From NCBI GenBank assembly GCA_051251725.1, contig JBPOFN010000013.1, forward strand, positions 1 to 64,000: a DNA stretch of 64,000 nt, in the 5' to 3' direction. The translations under genes and the position numbers were made by a program. The notes beneath the pieces were generated by a model that saw only the letters and a program-made list of their open reading frames with translations, had not been told where the DNA came from and did no database searches. Origin of the DNA: JALZUE01 sp051251725 (GTDB lineage Bacteria > Pseudomonadota > Gammaproteobacteria > Enterobacterales > Alteromonadaceae). Positions 9,894 through 17,800 of the stretch are shown here, piece by piece (the stretch's first letter is position 1; every line of letters begins with the position of its first letter).

Positions 9894-11368
9894 GGGGTTA
9901 CCCCAAACAAACTCATGGCTGCCGCCTGTGCCACCTGAACACTAAAGCGAGTATCTATACCAAAATAAATATTCGCGAATATTAGTGTCCAAATGGGGAT
10001 TAGAAAGCTCATTGGCGCTTCTTTGACTAATAATTTATTCACTAATGGTTCTTTGAAATAAGCGACTTCTACAATTCGCCAAACATAAATAACCGCTAAT
10101 ATTGACCCTAACAGAATAAGCACAGCAACAGGCCACCAACCCTGTTCAAGCAATGCGGTAAGCAGGTACCATTTACTGATAAAGCCAACAGTTAACGGCA
10201 CACCAATTAAACTGAAACCACCGACCACAATCGCAGCCATCGTCAGCGGCATCTGGCGACCTAATCCATGAAAATTAGTGAGTTGAACGTTACCTAGTCG
10301 ATACATCACAGCACCCAAAGCTAAAAAAATGACACTTTTCATTAGCGCGTGGTTAAACAGGTGTAATAAGGTTGCGGTTAAACCTGTTACGGTATTCATG
10401 CTAAAACCAACAATCATATAGCCAATTTGAGCGATACTGGAATAGGCAAAGAGCCGTTTAATATTATTTTGGTAAATAGCTAAAGTTGAAGCGACAAAAA
10501 CCCCCACAAGGCCAAGTGCCATAAATAAGGTTTGTAACGGTATTGTTGTGAACGAAAAAGAGACGCCAAAAACAGAATAAGTAAATCGAATAAGTAAATA
10601 AATGGCTACCTTGGTTGCTGTTGCGGCAAAGAATACGGTCACAATAGAAGGCGCGTAAGCATAGGCATTAGGTAACCATAGATGAAGCGGGAACAGGGCT
10701 AGCTTCAGACATATACCAACAATAATAAAGACAAAAGCACACAGTACGGTGCGTGTTTGTACTACTTCGGGTAGCCGTATTGAGAGATCTTCCATGTTCA
10801 GTGTGCCCGTCATTTGATAGAGCAAGCCAATGCCAATTAAAATAAAAGTGGCGCCAATAGTTCCCATGATCAGGTATTGATAGGAGGCCCAAAGCGCTTG
10901 TCTGTTTTTACCTATAGCTATTAACGCATAAGCAGATAGCGACGATACTTCTAAAAAGACAAAGACATTAAAGACATCGCCTGTCGCGACAATTCCTAAC
11001 AAGCCGGTAAGCGATAATAAATACAAAACATAAAAATAGGGTTGTTTGTTTTCAGCTATTTCTTTTTCAATGCTAGTTTGGGCTGCAAACAACACAAGGG
11101 TACTTATCGCTGAAATTATTAACAAAAGAAAGGCATTGAGCTTATCAATTCGATATTCAATTCCCCAAGGAGCTTGCCAACCTCCTAATTCATAACTGAT
11201 CACACCTGAAGTCATCACTTGTTGTAACAACAACATGCTGATAGAAAATGCCAAGCCACTGACGATAAGCGAAAATAGCCACACAATCTGAGCGCGCTTT
11301 AAAAGTAAGCAAATAGGCGCTGCCATCAGCGGTATGATCACTTGCAAAATAGGAAGGTGGGCAATCAC
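9890..11368 (-). CDS. mrpD: Mrp antiporter subunit D
   Basis: Membrane subunit D of the monovalent cation/proton antiporter (MnhD/MrpD, NuoN-like), 492 aa, the usual length. The motif VFLEVSSLSAYALIA holds the catalytic TM5 glutamate (about residue 137), and KLALFPLHLWLP plus ATATKVAIY hold the TM7-8 lysines. The start is GTG, overlapping the mrpC stop as GTGA, so the two are translationally coupled. Its place after C is the usual Mrp order. The transported ion cannot be decided from sequence. Confidence 0.92.
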   Translation of the reverse strand: MIAHLPILQVIIPLMAAPICLLLKRAQIVWLFSLIVSGLAFSISMLLLQQVMTSGVISYELGGWQAPWGIEYRIDKLNAFLLLIISAISTLVLFAAQTSIEKEIAENKQPYFYVLYLLSLTGLLGIVATGDVFNVFVFLEVSSLSAYALIAIGKNRQALWASYQYLIMGTIGATFILIGIGLLYQMTGTLNMEDLSIRLPEVVQTRTVLCAFVFIIVGICLKLALFPLHLWLPNAYAYAPSIVTVFFAATATKVAIYLLIRFTYSVFGVSFSFTTIPLQTLFMALGLVGVFVASTLAIYQNNIKRLFAYSSIAQIGYMIVGFSMNTVTGLTATLLHLFNHALMKSVIFLALGAVMYRLGNVQLTNFHGLGRQMPLTMAAIVVGGFSLIGVPLTVGFISKWYLLTALLEQGWWPVAVLILLGSILAVIYVWRIVEVAYFKEPLVNKLLVKEAPMSFLIPIWTLIFANIYFGIDTRFSVQVAQAAAMSLFGVTP

Positions 11369-11745
11369 GTGTGTTCTCTCTCTTTGTTCTCCGCTTGTGC
11401 TGGGGTATCTTGTTGTTGAATTTCGTCCTCTTCAATACTGCCATAAGCTTCTTTTATACGAACCACAAGTGACAGAGCCAAAGCAATAGTGGCAATGCCA
11501 ACCACAATTGCGGTGAGAATTAATACATGCGGTAAGGGGTTAGCATATAAAATGATATCGTCAGCTAAAATTGGCGCGCTTCCCCCGTTAACTTTTGCCA
11601 TACTGATATAAAAGATAAATACAGACGTTTGGAAAATTGACAGTCCGACAATTTTTTTAATTAAGTTACCATGAGCAATTACTATGTATAATCCGGTCAT
11701 CATCAGCACGACAACAATCCAGTAATTAAAAAGTCCCATAAACAT
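11365..11745 (-). CDS. mrpC: Mrp antiporter subunit C
   Basis: NuoK-like subunit C of the antiporter, 126 aa with three helices and a polar, acidic C-terminal tail. The family pattern is clear: IVIAHGNLIKKIVGL at helix 1-2, then PLPHVLILTAIVVGIA ahead of helix 3. The start ATG overlaps the stop of the fused MrpA/B gene (TAATG), and AGGAG lies 8 nt upstream. Its neighbours on both sides are Mrp subunits, which fixes the assignment. Confidence 0.93.
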   Translation of the reverse strand: MFMGLFNYWIVVVLMMTGLYIVIAHGNLIKKIVGLSIFQTSVFIFYISMAKVNGGSAPILADDIILYANPLPHVLILTAIVVGIATIALALSLVVRIKEAYGSIEEDEIQQQDTPAQAENKEREHT

Positions 11746-12737
11746 TAAAGTGACTCCTGGTTTATATCGTGTTGGTTATCACCATTTTGTTGTATTTCCC
11801 GACGCCCAGCAAAATTGAAAAAAATAATGATCATGACTGAAGCAACCGTACAGCCGACCCCCCACTCAATTAAGATAATGCCCAAATGCTGGCCATCAAT
11901 TGGATTTTTGGCTAAAACATTGTAGTCAAAGAAATTCCCTCCATTGAGTACAGAGGCGAAACCAACACTGCCAAATAGTAAAACGCCAGTTGCAGCAATT
12001 AACTGGATAAAACCTTGATTAATGACTTTGCGAGCGGTACTTAAACCAAATAACATCGCATACAAAATAATTGCCGCTGCGAAAATAACACCGGCCTGAA
12101 AACCACCACCGGGGCCGAAGTCGCCATGAAATTGTACATAAAATGCAAATAACAAAATAAAAGGGATCAACATTTTAGTGACGATGCGCACGACTAAGTG
12201 CTGCTCATGCATAGAATCATTAATCGATGCTATTTTGTTATCATCTTCTTGACGGCGAGTCACAGATAGCAATGCCAAAACCCCAATACCAGCAGTAAAG
12301 ATGACCACCACCTCACCGAAAGTGTCAAACGCTCTGTAGCTTGCCAGCACAGATGTGACAATATTAGGTATGCCAATTTCTCTCATTGAATCGTTAATAT
12401 ACCGAGGGGCAACATGACCATGGATCGGAGCGTCGTTGGTACCAAAATATGGCATATCCAAGGAGCCGTAGATCAGTAAACCACCGGTAATAAAAACAAC
12501 AAATAGTGCTAATAAAGGTTTATGCCGTTTTGGTTTTTCACTGCGACCAGTCATAGTAATGACAACTAACATGAGTAAAGTTGATATACCTGCACCCACA
12601 GCAGCTTCTGTGAAGGCGACATCAACGGCGTTCATAGCAACAAAAAAACTTGCTGACAATAAACCATAAATACCTGATAGCATGACGACCGCAAACAGGT
12701 CGTTCATGCGAATGATGGCAATAGCCACCACCACCAA
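11745..12737 (-). CDS. Fused MrpA C-terminal (DUF4040) and MrpB antiporter subunit
   Basis: Membrane protein joining two Mrp modules. The N-terminal helices with DVAFTEAAVGAGISTLLML are the DUF4040 region normally found at the end of MrpA. The C-terminal half, with HGDFGPGGGFQAG, is MnhB/MrpB. The listed start is a TTG at 12737 without a ribosome-binding site, and it would cut the first helix short. The same frame stays open upstream to an ATC at 12773, placed 7 nt after a perfect GAGGAGG inside the end of mrpG. That gives a full first helix and 12 more residues. I think the ATC is the likelier real start. Confidence 0.88.
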   Translation of the reverse strand: MVVVAIAIIRMNDLFAVVMLSGIYGLLSASFFVAMNAVDVAFTEAAVGAGISTLLMLVVITMTGRSEKPKRHKPLLALFVVFITGGLLIYGSLDMPYFGTNDAPIHGHVAPRYINDSMREIGIPNIVTSVLASYRAFDTFGEVVVIFTAGIGVLALLSVTRRQEDDNKIASINDSMHEQHLVVRIVTKMLIPFILLFAFYVQFHGDFGPGGGFQAGVIFAAAIILYAMLFGLSTARKVINQGFIQLIAATGVLLFGSVGFASVLNGGNFFDYNVLAKNPIDGQHLGIILIEWGVGCTVASVMIIIFFNFAGRREIQQNGDNQHDINQESL

Positions 12738-12760
12738 TAAGGTTAATAATACGATATTAG

Positions 12761-13144
12761 TTAAGGATTCGATGGGGAAGCCTCCTCTTTGCTCATTTGA
12801 ACAATATCACTTTGATCAAGCGGGCTTTGCTCACGATTTTTTTTGCTAAGTTCTGGCATTAAACCATTATGTAAGGCGGCTTTGGCAAGTACATGGCTTG
12901 TTGTAGGGCCAATCAACAGATTCAATAACAGCACTATCATTAGCTTGGCAAATACTAAAAAATCAGCACTGATAATCATCAAGCCAATTAATATCAAGCC
13001 TGCGCCAAGGGTATCGGTGACACCAACGGCATGCATACGAGTATAAAAATCAGGAAAGCGTAAAATGCCTATACCACCAGAGATACAGAGGAAACTACCA
13101 ATCAATAGACACAAGCCGCTAATCATAATAATAACTATATCCAT
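12761..13144 (-). CDS. mrpG: Mrp antiporter subunit G
   Basis: Subunit G of the Mrp antiporter, 127 aa, three helices. Family hallmarks are GGIGILRFPDFYTRMHAVGV (about residues 23-42) and the following GAGLILIG. The C-terminal 30 residues are charged and not conserved. The start directly follows the mrpF stop (TAAATG). The last codons contain the GAGGAGG that appears to serve the next gene. Confidence 0.93.
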   Translation of the reverse strand: MDIVIIMISGLCLLIGSFLCISGGIGILRFPDFYTRMHAVGVTDTLGAGLILIGLMIISADFLVFAKLMIVLLLNLLIGPTTSHVLAKAALHNGLMPELSKKNREQSPLDQSDIVQMSKEEASPSNP

Positions 13145-13444
13145 TTAAGGCTCCTTTTCCGTTTCCGTCGATGCTTTACTGGAAGGTATGTGCTTAAATT
13201 GATCAGTATCTGAGTAACGAAGTACACCTATGACACTGATAAAATTGATGAGAGCATAAACAATAGCGATATCTAAAAACTCAGGCCGTCCCATAACAAA
13301 ACCTAATAAAGAAATCAGCAGTACTGTTTTAGTGCCAAACATATTAACCGCTAAAATACGATCATAAAGTGTTGGCCCAATAATTCCTCTTATGATGGCT
13401 AAAATCATGGCAACAAAAATGGCAAGTGTGGCAGCAATTAACAT
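13145..13444 (-). CDS. mrpF: Mrp antiporter subunit F
   Basis: Subunit F, 99 aa, three helices. It shows the family core GPTLYDRILAVNMFGTKTVL (about residues 23-42). Start ATG overlaps the mrpE stop as TAATG. In the Mrp family F is needed for antiport assembly and activity. The E-F-G order before A/B-C-D is that of Mbh-type and group-2 Mrp operons rather than the ABCDEFG order of Bacillus. Confidence 0.92.
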   Translation of the reverse strand: MLIAATLAIFVAMILAIIRGIIGPTLYDRILAVNMFGTKTVLLISLLGFVMGRPEFLDIAIVYALINFISVIGVLRYSDTDQFKHIPSSKASTETEKEP

Positions 13445-13914
13445 TAGCGTTCCAACAAACTAACTCTGCGACTCATTTCGCCCGTTTCTAATGTCGCAAT
13501 ATCCTTATACATTAAAGCATGTACAATTATTTCATCGTCTAGGATGTCGATTGCTACTGTCCCTGGCGATAAAGTAATAGAGTTTGCATAGATGACTTTT
13601 CCCATATCAGTTTTTTGGCCAATTTTAATTTTCTTTAGTGTGGGAGATAAACTTTTATTACCCAGCCAAATATGCTTTACCACCGAGATGTTGGATTGAA
13701 TAATCTCTTTGATAAGCCAACAATAGTAGCCAAAGATATTACGCGTTAAATACATCGGTTGGGATTCTTGATCAATAACATCCATTTGATGGGCAATCAC
13801 TAACACTAAAACAATAGCGGCGATGCCAAGCAACAAAATTAGCACAGTGTAATGGCCTGAAATGAGCAACCAAAACATGGCTAAATTCGAAAATAGGCTA
13901 ATAATATGCTTCAT
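13444..13914 (-). CDS. mrpE: Mrp antiporter subunit E
   Basis: Subunit E, 156 aa, the usual family size. Two N-terminal helices (about 5-22 and 24-42) are followed by a membrane-proximal cytosolic domain with the typical YANSITLSPGTVAIDI stretch (about residues 109-124). First Mrp-type gene of the operon, 48 bp after the HPF-like gene, so a shared transcript with that gene is likely. Confidence 0.92.
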   Translation of the reverse strand: MKHIISLFSNLAMFWLLISGHYTVLILLLGIAAIVLVLVIAHQMDVIDQESQPMYLTRNIFGYYCWLIKEIIQSNISVVKHIWLGNKSLSPTLKKIKIGQKTDMGKVIYANSITLSPGTVAIDILDDEIIVHALMYKDIATLETGEMSRRVSLLER

Positions 13915-13962
13915 AAATCCTCATCCCTAAATAGTAATAGAAATCTTAATATTGGGTAATTT

Positions 13963-14265
13963 TCAATCCACCCTGCCAAGTTTTCGAGCGACATGTCGAG
14001 CTGCTTTTTGAATAACACGGTCAATTGCGCAATGTAGATCGGTTTGAGTTTCCTCAACGACTACGTCTGAGATACCGTAAAGTGAAATAGTTAGTGAACA
14101 ATACTTATCAAATTTGCTATTGCGTTCTGCAACATCAGATATCTTGAAGGTAATGGAAGAAATATTCGATTCCATTTTTGATAAGGCGAGTCTAAGTCTG
14201 CGCTGAATATCCGCCGTTATTGTCTGGTCGACTTCCACTAAACTATTTTGAATATCAATCTTCAT
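13963..14265 (-). CDS. HPF/RaiA-like ribosome-associated protein
   Basis: Short (100 aa) relative of hibernation-promoting factor and RaiA, which bind the 30S subunit and inactivate ribosomes during stress. The beta-alpha-beta-beta-beta-alpha pattern is visible, with a C-terminal helix rich in basic residues (RVIQKAARHVARKLGR) that would contact rRNA. There is no long-HPF dimerisation domain. It precedes mrpE and follows a universal stress protein, which suggests the antiporter is part of a stress response. Assignment rests on pattern and length, so a different S30AE-like role is possible. Confidence 0.65.
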   Translation of the reverse strand: MKIDIQNSLVEVDQTITADIQRRLRLALSKMESNISSITFKISDVAERNSKFDKYCSLTISLYGISDVVVEETQTDLHCAIDRVIQKAARHVARKLGRVD

Positions 14266-14343
14266 TATCTATTCACTTTTATTTTCAGTAATACGTACCG
14301 TTTTTATGACGTTACAAAACAGAGCATATAAATGTTTGCTCCC

Positions 14344-14358
14344 TTGATAATTTATCAA
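14344..14358. promoter_or_regulatory. 15-bp perfect palindrome upstream of the HPF-antiporter operon
   Basis: TTGATAA-T-TTATCAA is perfectly symmetrical and lies 79 bp before the HPF-like start. It could be an operator, but palindromes of this composition also arise by chance in AT-rich DNA. Confidence 0.3.
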
Positions 14359-14388
14359 TAGATATAAAATTACTGTCATGTCATTCGA

Positions 14389-14409
14389 CTAAATACCGTA
14401 AGTATTTAG
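14389..14409 (-). terminator. Hairpin after the universal stress protein gene
   Basis: An 8-bp stem (CTAAATAC, 14389-14396, with GTATTTAG, 14402-14409) lies just beyond the stress-protein stop. No strong T run follows, so read-through into the antiporter operon is possible. Confidence 0.4.
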
Positions 14410-14418
14410 CGAAGCTAT

Positions 14419-15279
14419 TTATTCATGCGGTAGTTTTATGATCAAACAATCGGTGCGCAAATGATGCAATACTTTTTCGGCGGTATTTCCTAATAACAAA
14501 CCACTAATCCCCTTACGCGCTACGCTGCCTAAAATCACTAAACTACTATGTAATTCATTAGCTTGATGGAGAATAGAGCTATCTGGTGGCCCTACTGTGA
14601 TATGGTCGATTACGGAATTCATATCAAACCGTGCCAATAATTCTTGCATTTTCTCTTTCGCAGCAGGCCCTTTTTTTTGCATTACTGCGTGTTTGTCCAC
14701 CACGTCAAATTCCAATAATGGTTTAGCAACCGGAATACTATACATGGCGTGTAATTGATTGTGGGTGACCTGGGCCCAAGTTTCCCCCCAATCTAGTATT
14801 AAGGAGTTTAGTTGCTGATGATTACTTTCTGCGGTAGATAAATCCACGGCTAATAAAATATTAGCTTTGTCTTTCCACTTAATGTGGCTGGCGATCAATA
14901 TTGGGCAGTGTAAGTGACGAATTAATTGCCAGTCGGAAGGGATGTGAAACAATGTTTCACTGCGGTGCCCACCTTTTATAACAAGATCGACAGTTTTTTG
15001 GCCACAGCGATTAATCACCCAGTCAGCGATGTTATCACTCACAACTACTTCACTAATAATTTCTATTGAGCCATCAAAAACGCTAAAAATAATGGCTGAG
15101 AGTGATTGTTCAGCCTTTGCTATTTGTTGTTCAAGTGTTATGCCTGAGTCTTTGCTGTCTTGTATGAACTTGATTATTTCCACCGTCGCTTTCATCGGGA
15201 GGGTAATATCGCGCGCCTTTTCTATCGAGAGTAAATCATCATCTTCTATGTCCGCAATCACCAAAACATGTTTATTCAT
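14419..15279 (-). CDS. Tandem-domain universal stress protein (UspE-like)
   Basis: Cytoplasmic stress protein of 286 aa with two Usp domains (about 1-140 and 150-285). The second domain keeps the nucleotide-binding signature GSVARKGISGLLLGNTAEKV (about residues 253-272). The first looks degenerate. Usp proteins help survival in growth arrest, and some regulate ion transport. It lies upstream of the HPF-like and antiporter genes on the same strand and is divergent from nhaR, so regulation with ion or pH stress is plausible but inferred. Confidence 0.85.
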   Translation of the reverse strand: MNKHVLVIADIEDDDLLSIEKARDITLPMKATVEIIKFIQDSKDSGITLEQQIAKAEQSLSAIIFSVFDGSIEIISEVVVSDNIADWVINRCGQKTVDLVIKGGHRSETLFHIPSDWQLIRHLHCPILIASHIKWKDKANILLAVDLSTAESNHQQLNSLILDWGETWAQVTHNQLHAMYSIPVAKPLLEFDVVDKHAVMQKKGPAAKEKMQELLARFDMNSVIDHITVGPPDSSILHQANELHSSLVILGSVARKGISGLLLGNTAEKVLHHLRTDCLIIKLPHE

Positions 15280-15607
15280 GGATTTTCCCCTTTTTGCACT
15301 GCTATGTTATAAAAGCGTAACAAGCTGTAATCAAGAATTGGTCACCTTCGTGCCTAATTAGCTTTCTATCTATAGATTAACCTGATTGAAGTGACATCTT
15401 TAATACAGCAATTAGAACATCTGCTTGCACCCAACAACCAAAAAATACACATGTAAAACAAATAGGCAGTGCATATATTTTGATGAGCAGTATAACCATC
15501 TCAAGAAATACACTTCGAGTATCTCCTTATTTATAGCTCACTTGTTGTTTTAGGTAAATTCGAATATTATTGTCATTATCATCGAAAAAGCTGAGTATTA
15601 GGAAAGT
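15280..15607. other. Divergent promoter region between the stress protein gene and nhaR
   Basis: This 328-bp non-coding stretch must hold promoters for both directions. I found no convincing -35/-10 pair or long repeat. AGGA before the nhaR ATG (15600-15603) is the only clear signal. Confidence 0.4.
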
Positions 15608-16498
15608 ATGAGTCCTCTTAATTACAACCATCTTTTTTATTTTTATGTTGTTGCAACTGAAGGTAGTATCACCAAAGCAAGTTCAAGACTAAACCTGACT
15701 CCGCAAACGATCAGTGGACAAATTACTAATTTTGAAGCTCAAATAGGTGTCAACCTATTTGAGCGAAAAGGGAAAAAGCTATCTCTTTCTGAAATGGGAT
15801 TGCTGATATACAGCTATGCTGAAGAAATTTTTCAGTTGGGCGATGAAGTAAAGCATATCTTAAAAAGAAAACAACCAGGGCTATGGCATACATTCACGGT
15901 AGGGATAACAGATGTTATACCCAAAGTATTAGCACACCAATTGCTAGCTCCAGTGTTAAGTATGAATGAGCGTATACGATTGCTATGTCAAGAAGGCGAT
16001 CAAAATAAATTGTTGGCCGACTTGTCGATAAATAAGATCGATTGCATAATGACTGACCAGCCGCTTCAGTTGGGAAGTCATATTAAAGCTTACAGCCATC
16101 TGCTTGTTGAAAGTGGTTTTACGTTTTTTGCTACCGAAAAGCTATTTCAAACTTGTCGTAATGAGTTCCCACAATGTTTATCGGATTTCCCTTGGCTTAT
16201 GCAGAGCAAAAAATCAGCCGTAAGAGCACGTTTATCATCATGGCTAGAAAAGCATGATATATCTCCAAATATTGTTGCAGAATTCGATGATAGTGCGTTG
16301 ATGAAGTCCTTCGGACAAGCAGGATTCGGAATATTTAGTAGCCCTACCCTTATTGAAAAGTACGTTGCAGATACCTATGATGTCAAAATTGTGGGTCGTA
16401 CTGATGAAATTAAAGAAAGCTATTATATTATCTCGCCTGAGCGGAGGATAAAACATCCGGCCATTCTTGACATAGTCAATGCAGCACAGCAGTTTTAA
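15608..16498 (+). CDS. nhaR: LysR-type activator NhaR
   Basis: LysR-family regulator of 296 aa. The N-terminal winged helix (YNHLFYFYVVATEGSITKAS, then LTPQTISGQI) follows the E. coli NhaR pattern closely, including the phrase LTPQTI-GQI. NhaR activates nhaA and stress genes in response to Na+. Here no nhaA is present in the window; the nearest ion-transport genes are the Mrp-like operon, divergently oriented beyond the stress protein. It may therefore control that operon. The regulator family is sure, the NhaR subfamily fairly sure, the target inferred. Confidence 0.82.
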   Translation: MSPLNYNHLFYFYVVATEGSITKASSRLNLTPQTISGQITNFEAQIGVNLFERKGKKLSLSEMGLLIYSYAEEIFQLGDEVKHILKRKQPGLWHTFTVGITDVIPKVLAHQLLAPVLSMNERIRLLCQEGDQNKLLADLSINKIDCIMTDQPLQLGSHIKAYSHLLVESGFTFFATEKLFQTCRNEFPQCLSDFPWLMQSKKSAVRARLSSWLEKHDISPNIVAEFDDSALMKSFGQAGFGIFSSPTLIEKYVADTYDVKIVGRTDEIKESYYIISPERRIKHPAILDIVNAAQQF

Positions 16499-16649
16499 GT
16501 AAAATACTCTACAGGCGAGATAACACTTCAGGTTTAAAGTGAGCACTGAACATAAATTTAGCAACTATCGTATTAAGTTTCTGTTTAGTTGTCATAAAAG
16601 CTCTATAATGTGCAGCTAATTCTCGTTACCCCTAATGATAAGGTCACAG

Positions 16650-17069
16650 ATGAATACCAAATTATACAAGCAGGTACTTTTACTTACTGATAGCTTAATG
16701 ACAGCTGCTGAAGCAGAAAACCAAGCACAATTCGATGGTTATTATTCAGAATTAAAACAAGTGTGTGAAGAAAATAATAACACCGATAAAGACCATCCGG
16801 TGCAATGGGAAACACTCGCTGATTTCACTGACGACTTAGCGCTTGCTGTTACTATTTATCAACAAGCCTTAGAAAAAGCCCAAGCAATAAACTCTAAAGA
16901 TTTTTGCTCATCAATTGCTTTCTCAATTGCCAGCTTAAAATTAGAAATCGGCGATAAAACGGCGGCAATTGAATATTTAGAACAAGCTAAAATCAGTTGT
17001 AATAAAATTGTCGATAAAGAGCTAAAAGCTGAAATTCATGACTTATTAGCGTCATTAAAAAGCGCCTAA
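16650..17069 (+). CDS. Small TPR-like helical protein
   Basis: A 139-aa soluble all-helical protein with TPR-like repeats (about 70-100 and 105-135, for example ALAVTIYQQALEKAQAI and AAIEYLEQAKISC). The exact function is unknown; such proteins usually mediate protein contacts. I chose the ATG at 16650, which has AAGG six bases upstream, over an in-frame ATG at 16635 that has none. It stands alone between nhaR and a convergent VOC gene and ends at a strong terminator. Confidence 0.65.
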   Translation: MNTKLYKQVLLLTDSLMTAAEAENQAQFDGYYSELKQVCEENNNTDKDHPVQWETLADFTDDLALAVTIYQQALEKAQAINSKDFCSSIAFSIASLKLEIGDKTAAIEYLEQAKISCNKIVDKELKAEIHDLLASLKSA

Positions 17070-17081
17070 ATAAGTACGTAA

Positions 17082-17112
17082 AAAACCGCGACTGTTTTTT
17101 AATCGCGGTTTT
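17082..17112. terminator. Bidirectional Rho-independent terminator
   Basis: A 10-bp stem (17082-17091 with 17103-17112, core ACCGCG/CGCGGT) is flanked by A and T runs on both sides. It serves the TPR-like gene rightward and the VOC gene leftward. Confidence 0.82.
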
Positions 17113-17164
17113 ATTTTTCCATTCCCAGCTAACCCGTTAATCTGATAAAAAGAATTACTGACGA

Positions 17165-17668
17165 TTAATAAGCGCCCGCAGCATAAGTTAGTTCATAACT
17201 GTGGCTATATATTTCAAGAATATTACCAAACGGGTCTTCCATATAAATCATCCGATAAGGTTTTTCATTCGGGTAATAATAACGAGGCTCAGCCATGCGT
17301 TTTTTCCCACCTGCCGCCACAATTTTTTCTACTAATTCTTCTAAATTTGGATCTTGCACACAAAAATGAAAAACGCCGGTTTTCCAGTATTCAAAATTAT
17401 TTTCCGGTTGCTGCTGGTTAACAAATTCAAACAACTCAACCCCTATTCGATCACCTGTCGATAAATGGGCAATTTTGAACTTTGCCCAATTAGCACCAAA
17501 AACATCCGTACACATTTCACCAATAGGACTATCATCCTCAATAATTTCTGTTGGCGCCATAATTTCATACCAGCCTAATACTTGAGTATAAAATTCAACC
17601 GCTTTTGCTAGATCAGGGACCGAGATACCAATATGTGAAAATGTTCTTGGGTATACTTTACTCATCAT
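17165..17668 (-). CDS. VOC (glyoxalase-like) family protein
   Basis: A 167-aa protein of the vicinal-oxygen-chelate fold with two beta-alpha-beta-beta-beta modules. Likely metal ligands are the His in FSHIGISV, the Glu in VELFEF, the His in VFHFCVQDP and the Glu in NILEIYSH. The second His/Glu pair and the MIYMEDPFGNILEIY ending are typical of lactoylglutathione-lyase relatives and extradiol dioxygenases. The reaction cannot be fixed by eye. It is divergent from a LysR gene 132 bp away, a common arrangement for a regulated detoxification or catabolic gene. Confidence 0.8.
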   Translation of the reverse strand: MMSKVYPRTFSHIGISVPDLAKAVEFYTQVLGWYEIMAPTEIIEDDSPIGEMCTDVFGANWAKFKIAHLSTGDRIGVELFEFVNQQQPENNFEYWKTGVFHFCVQDPNLEELVEKIVAAGGKKRMAEPRYYYPNEKPYRMIYMEDPFGNILEIYSHSYELTYAAGAY

Positions 17669-17800
17669 TTATTCCTCTGTTGTTATTACTATTGCTGATA
17701 CCGGTTGCCTTTGCTTGAGCGGCATTAGATGGCGAAAGTATAGCCCTCATGGTAAAGTATAAAAAATTATCTTTTGTTGTACTTATGAGTACGTTTTGTA

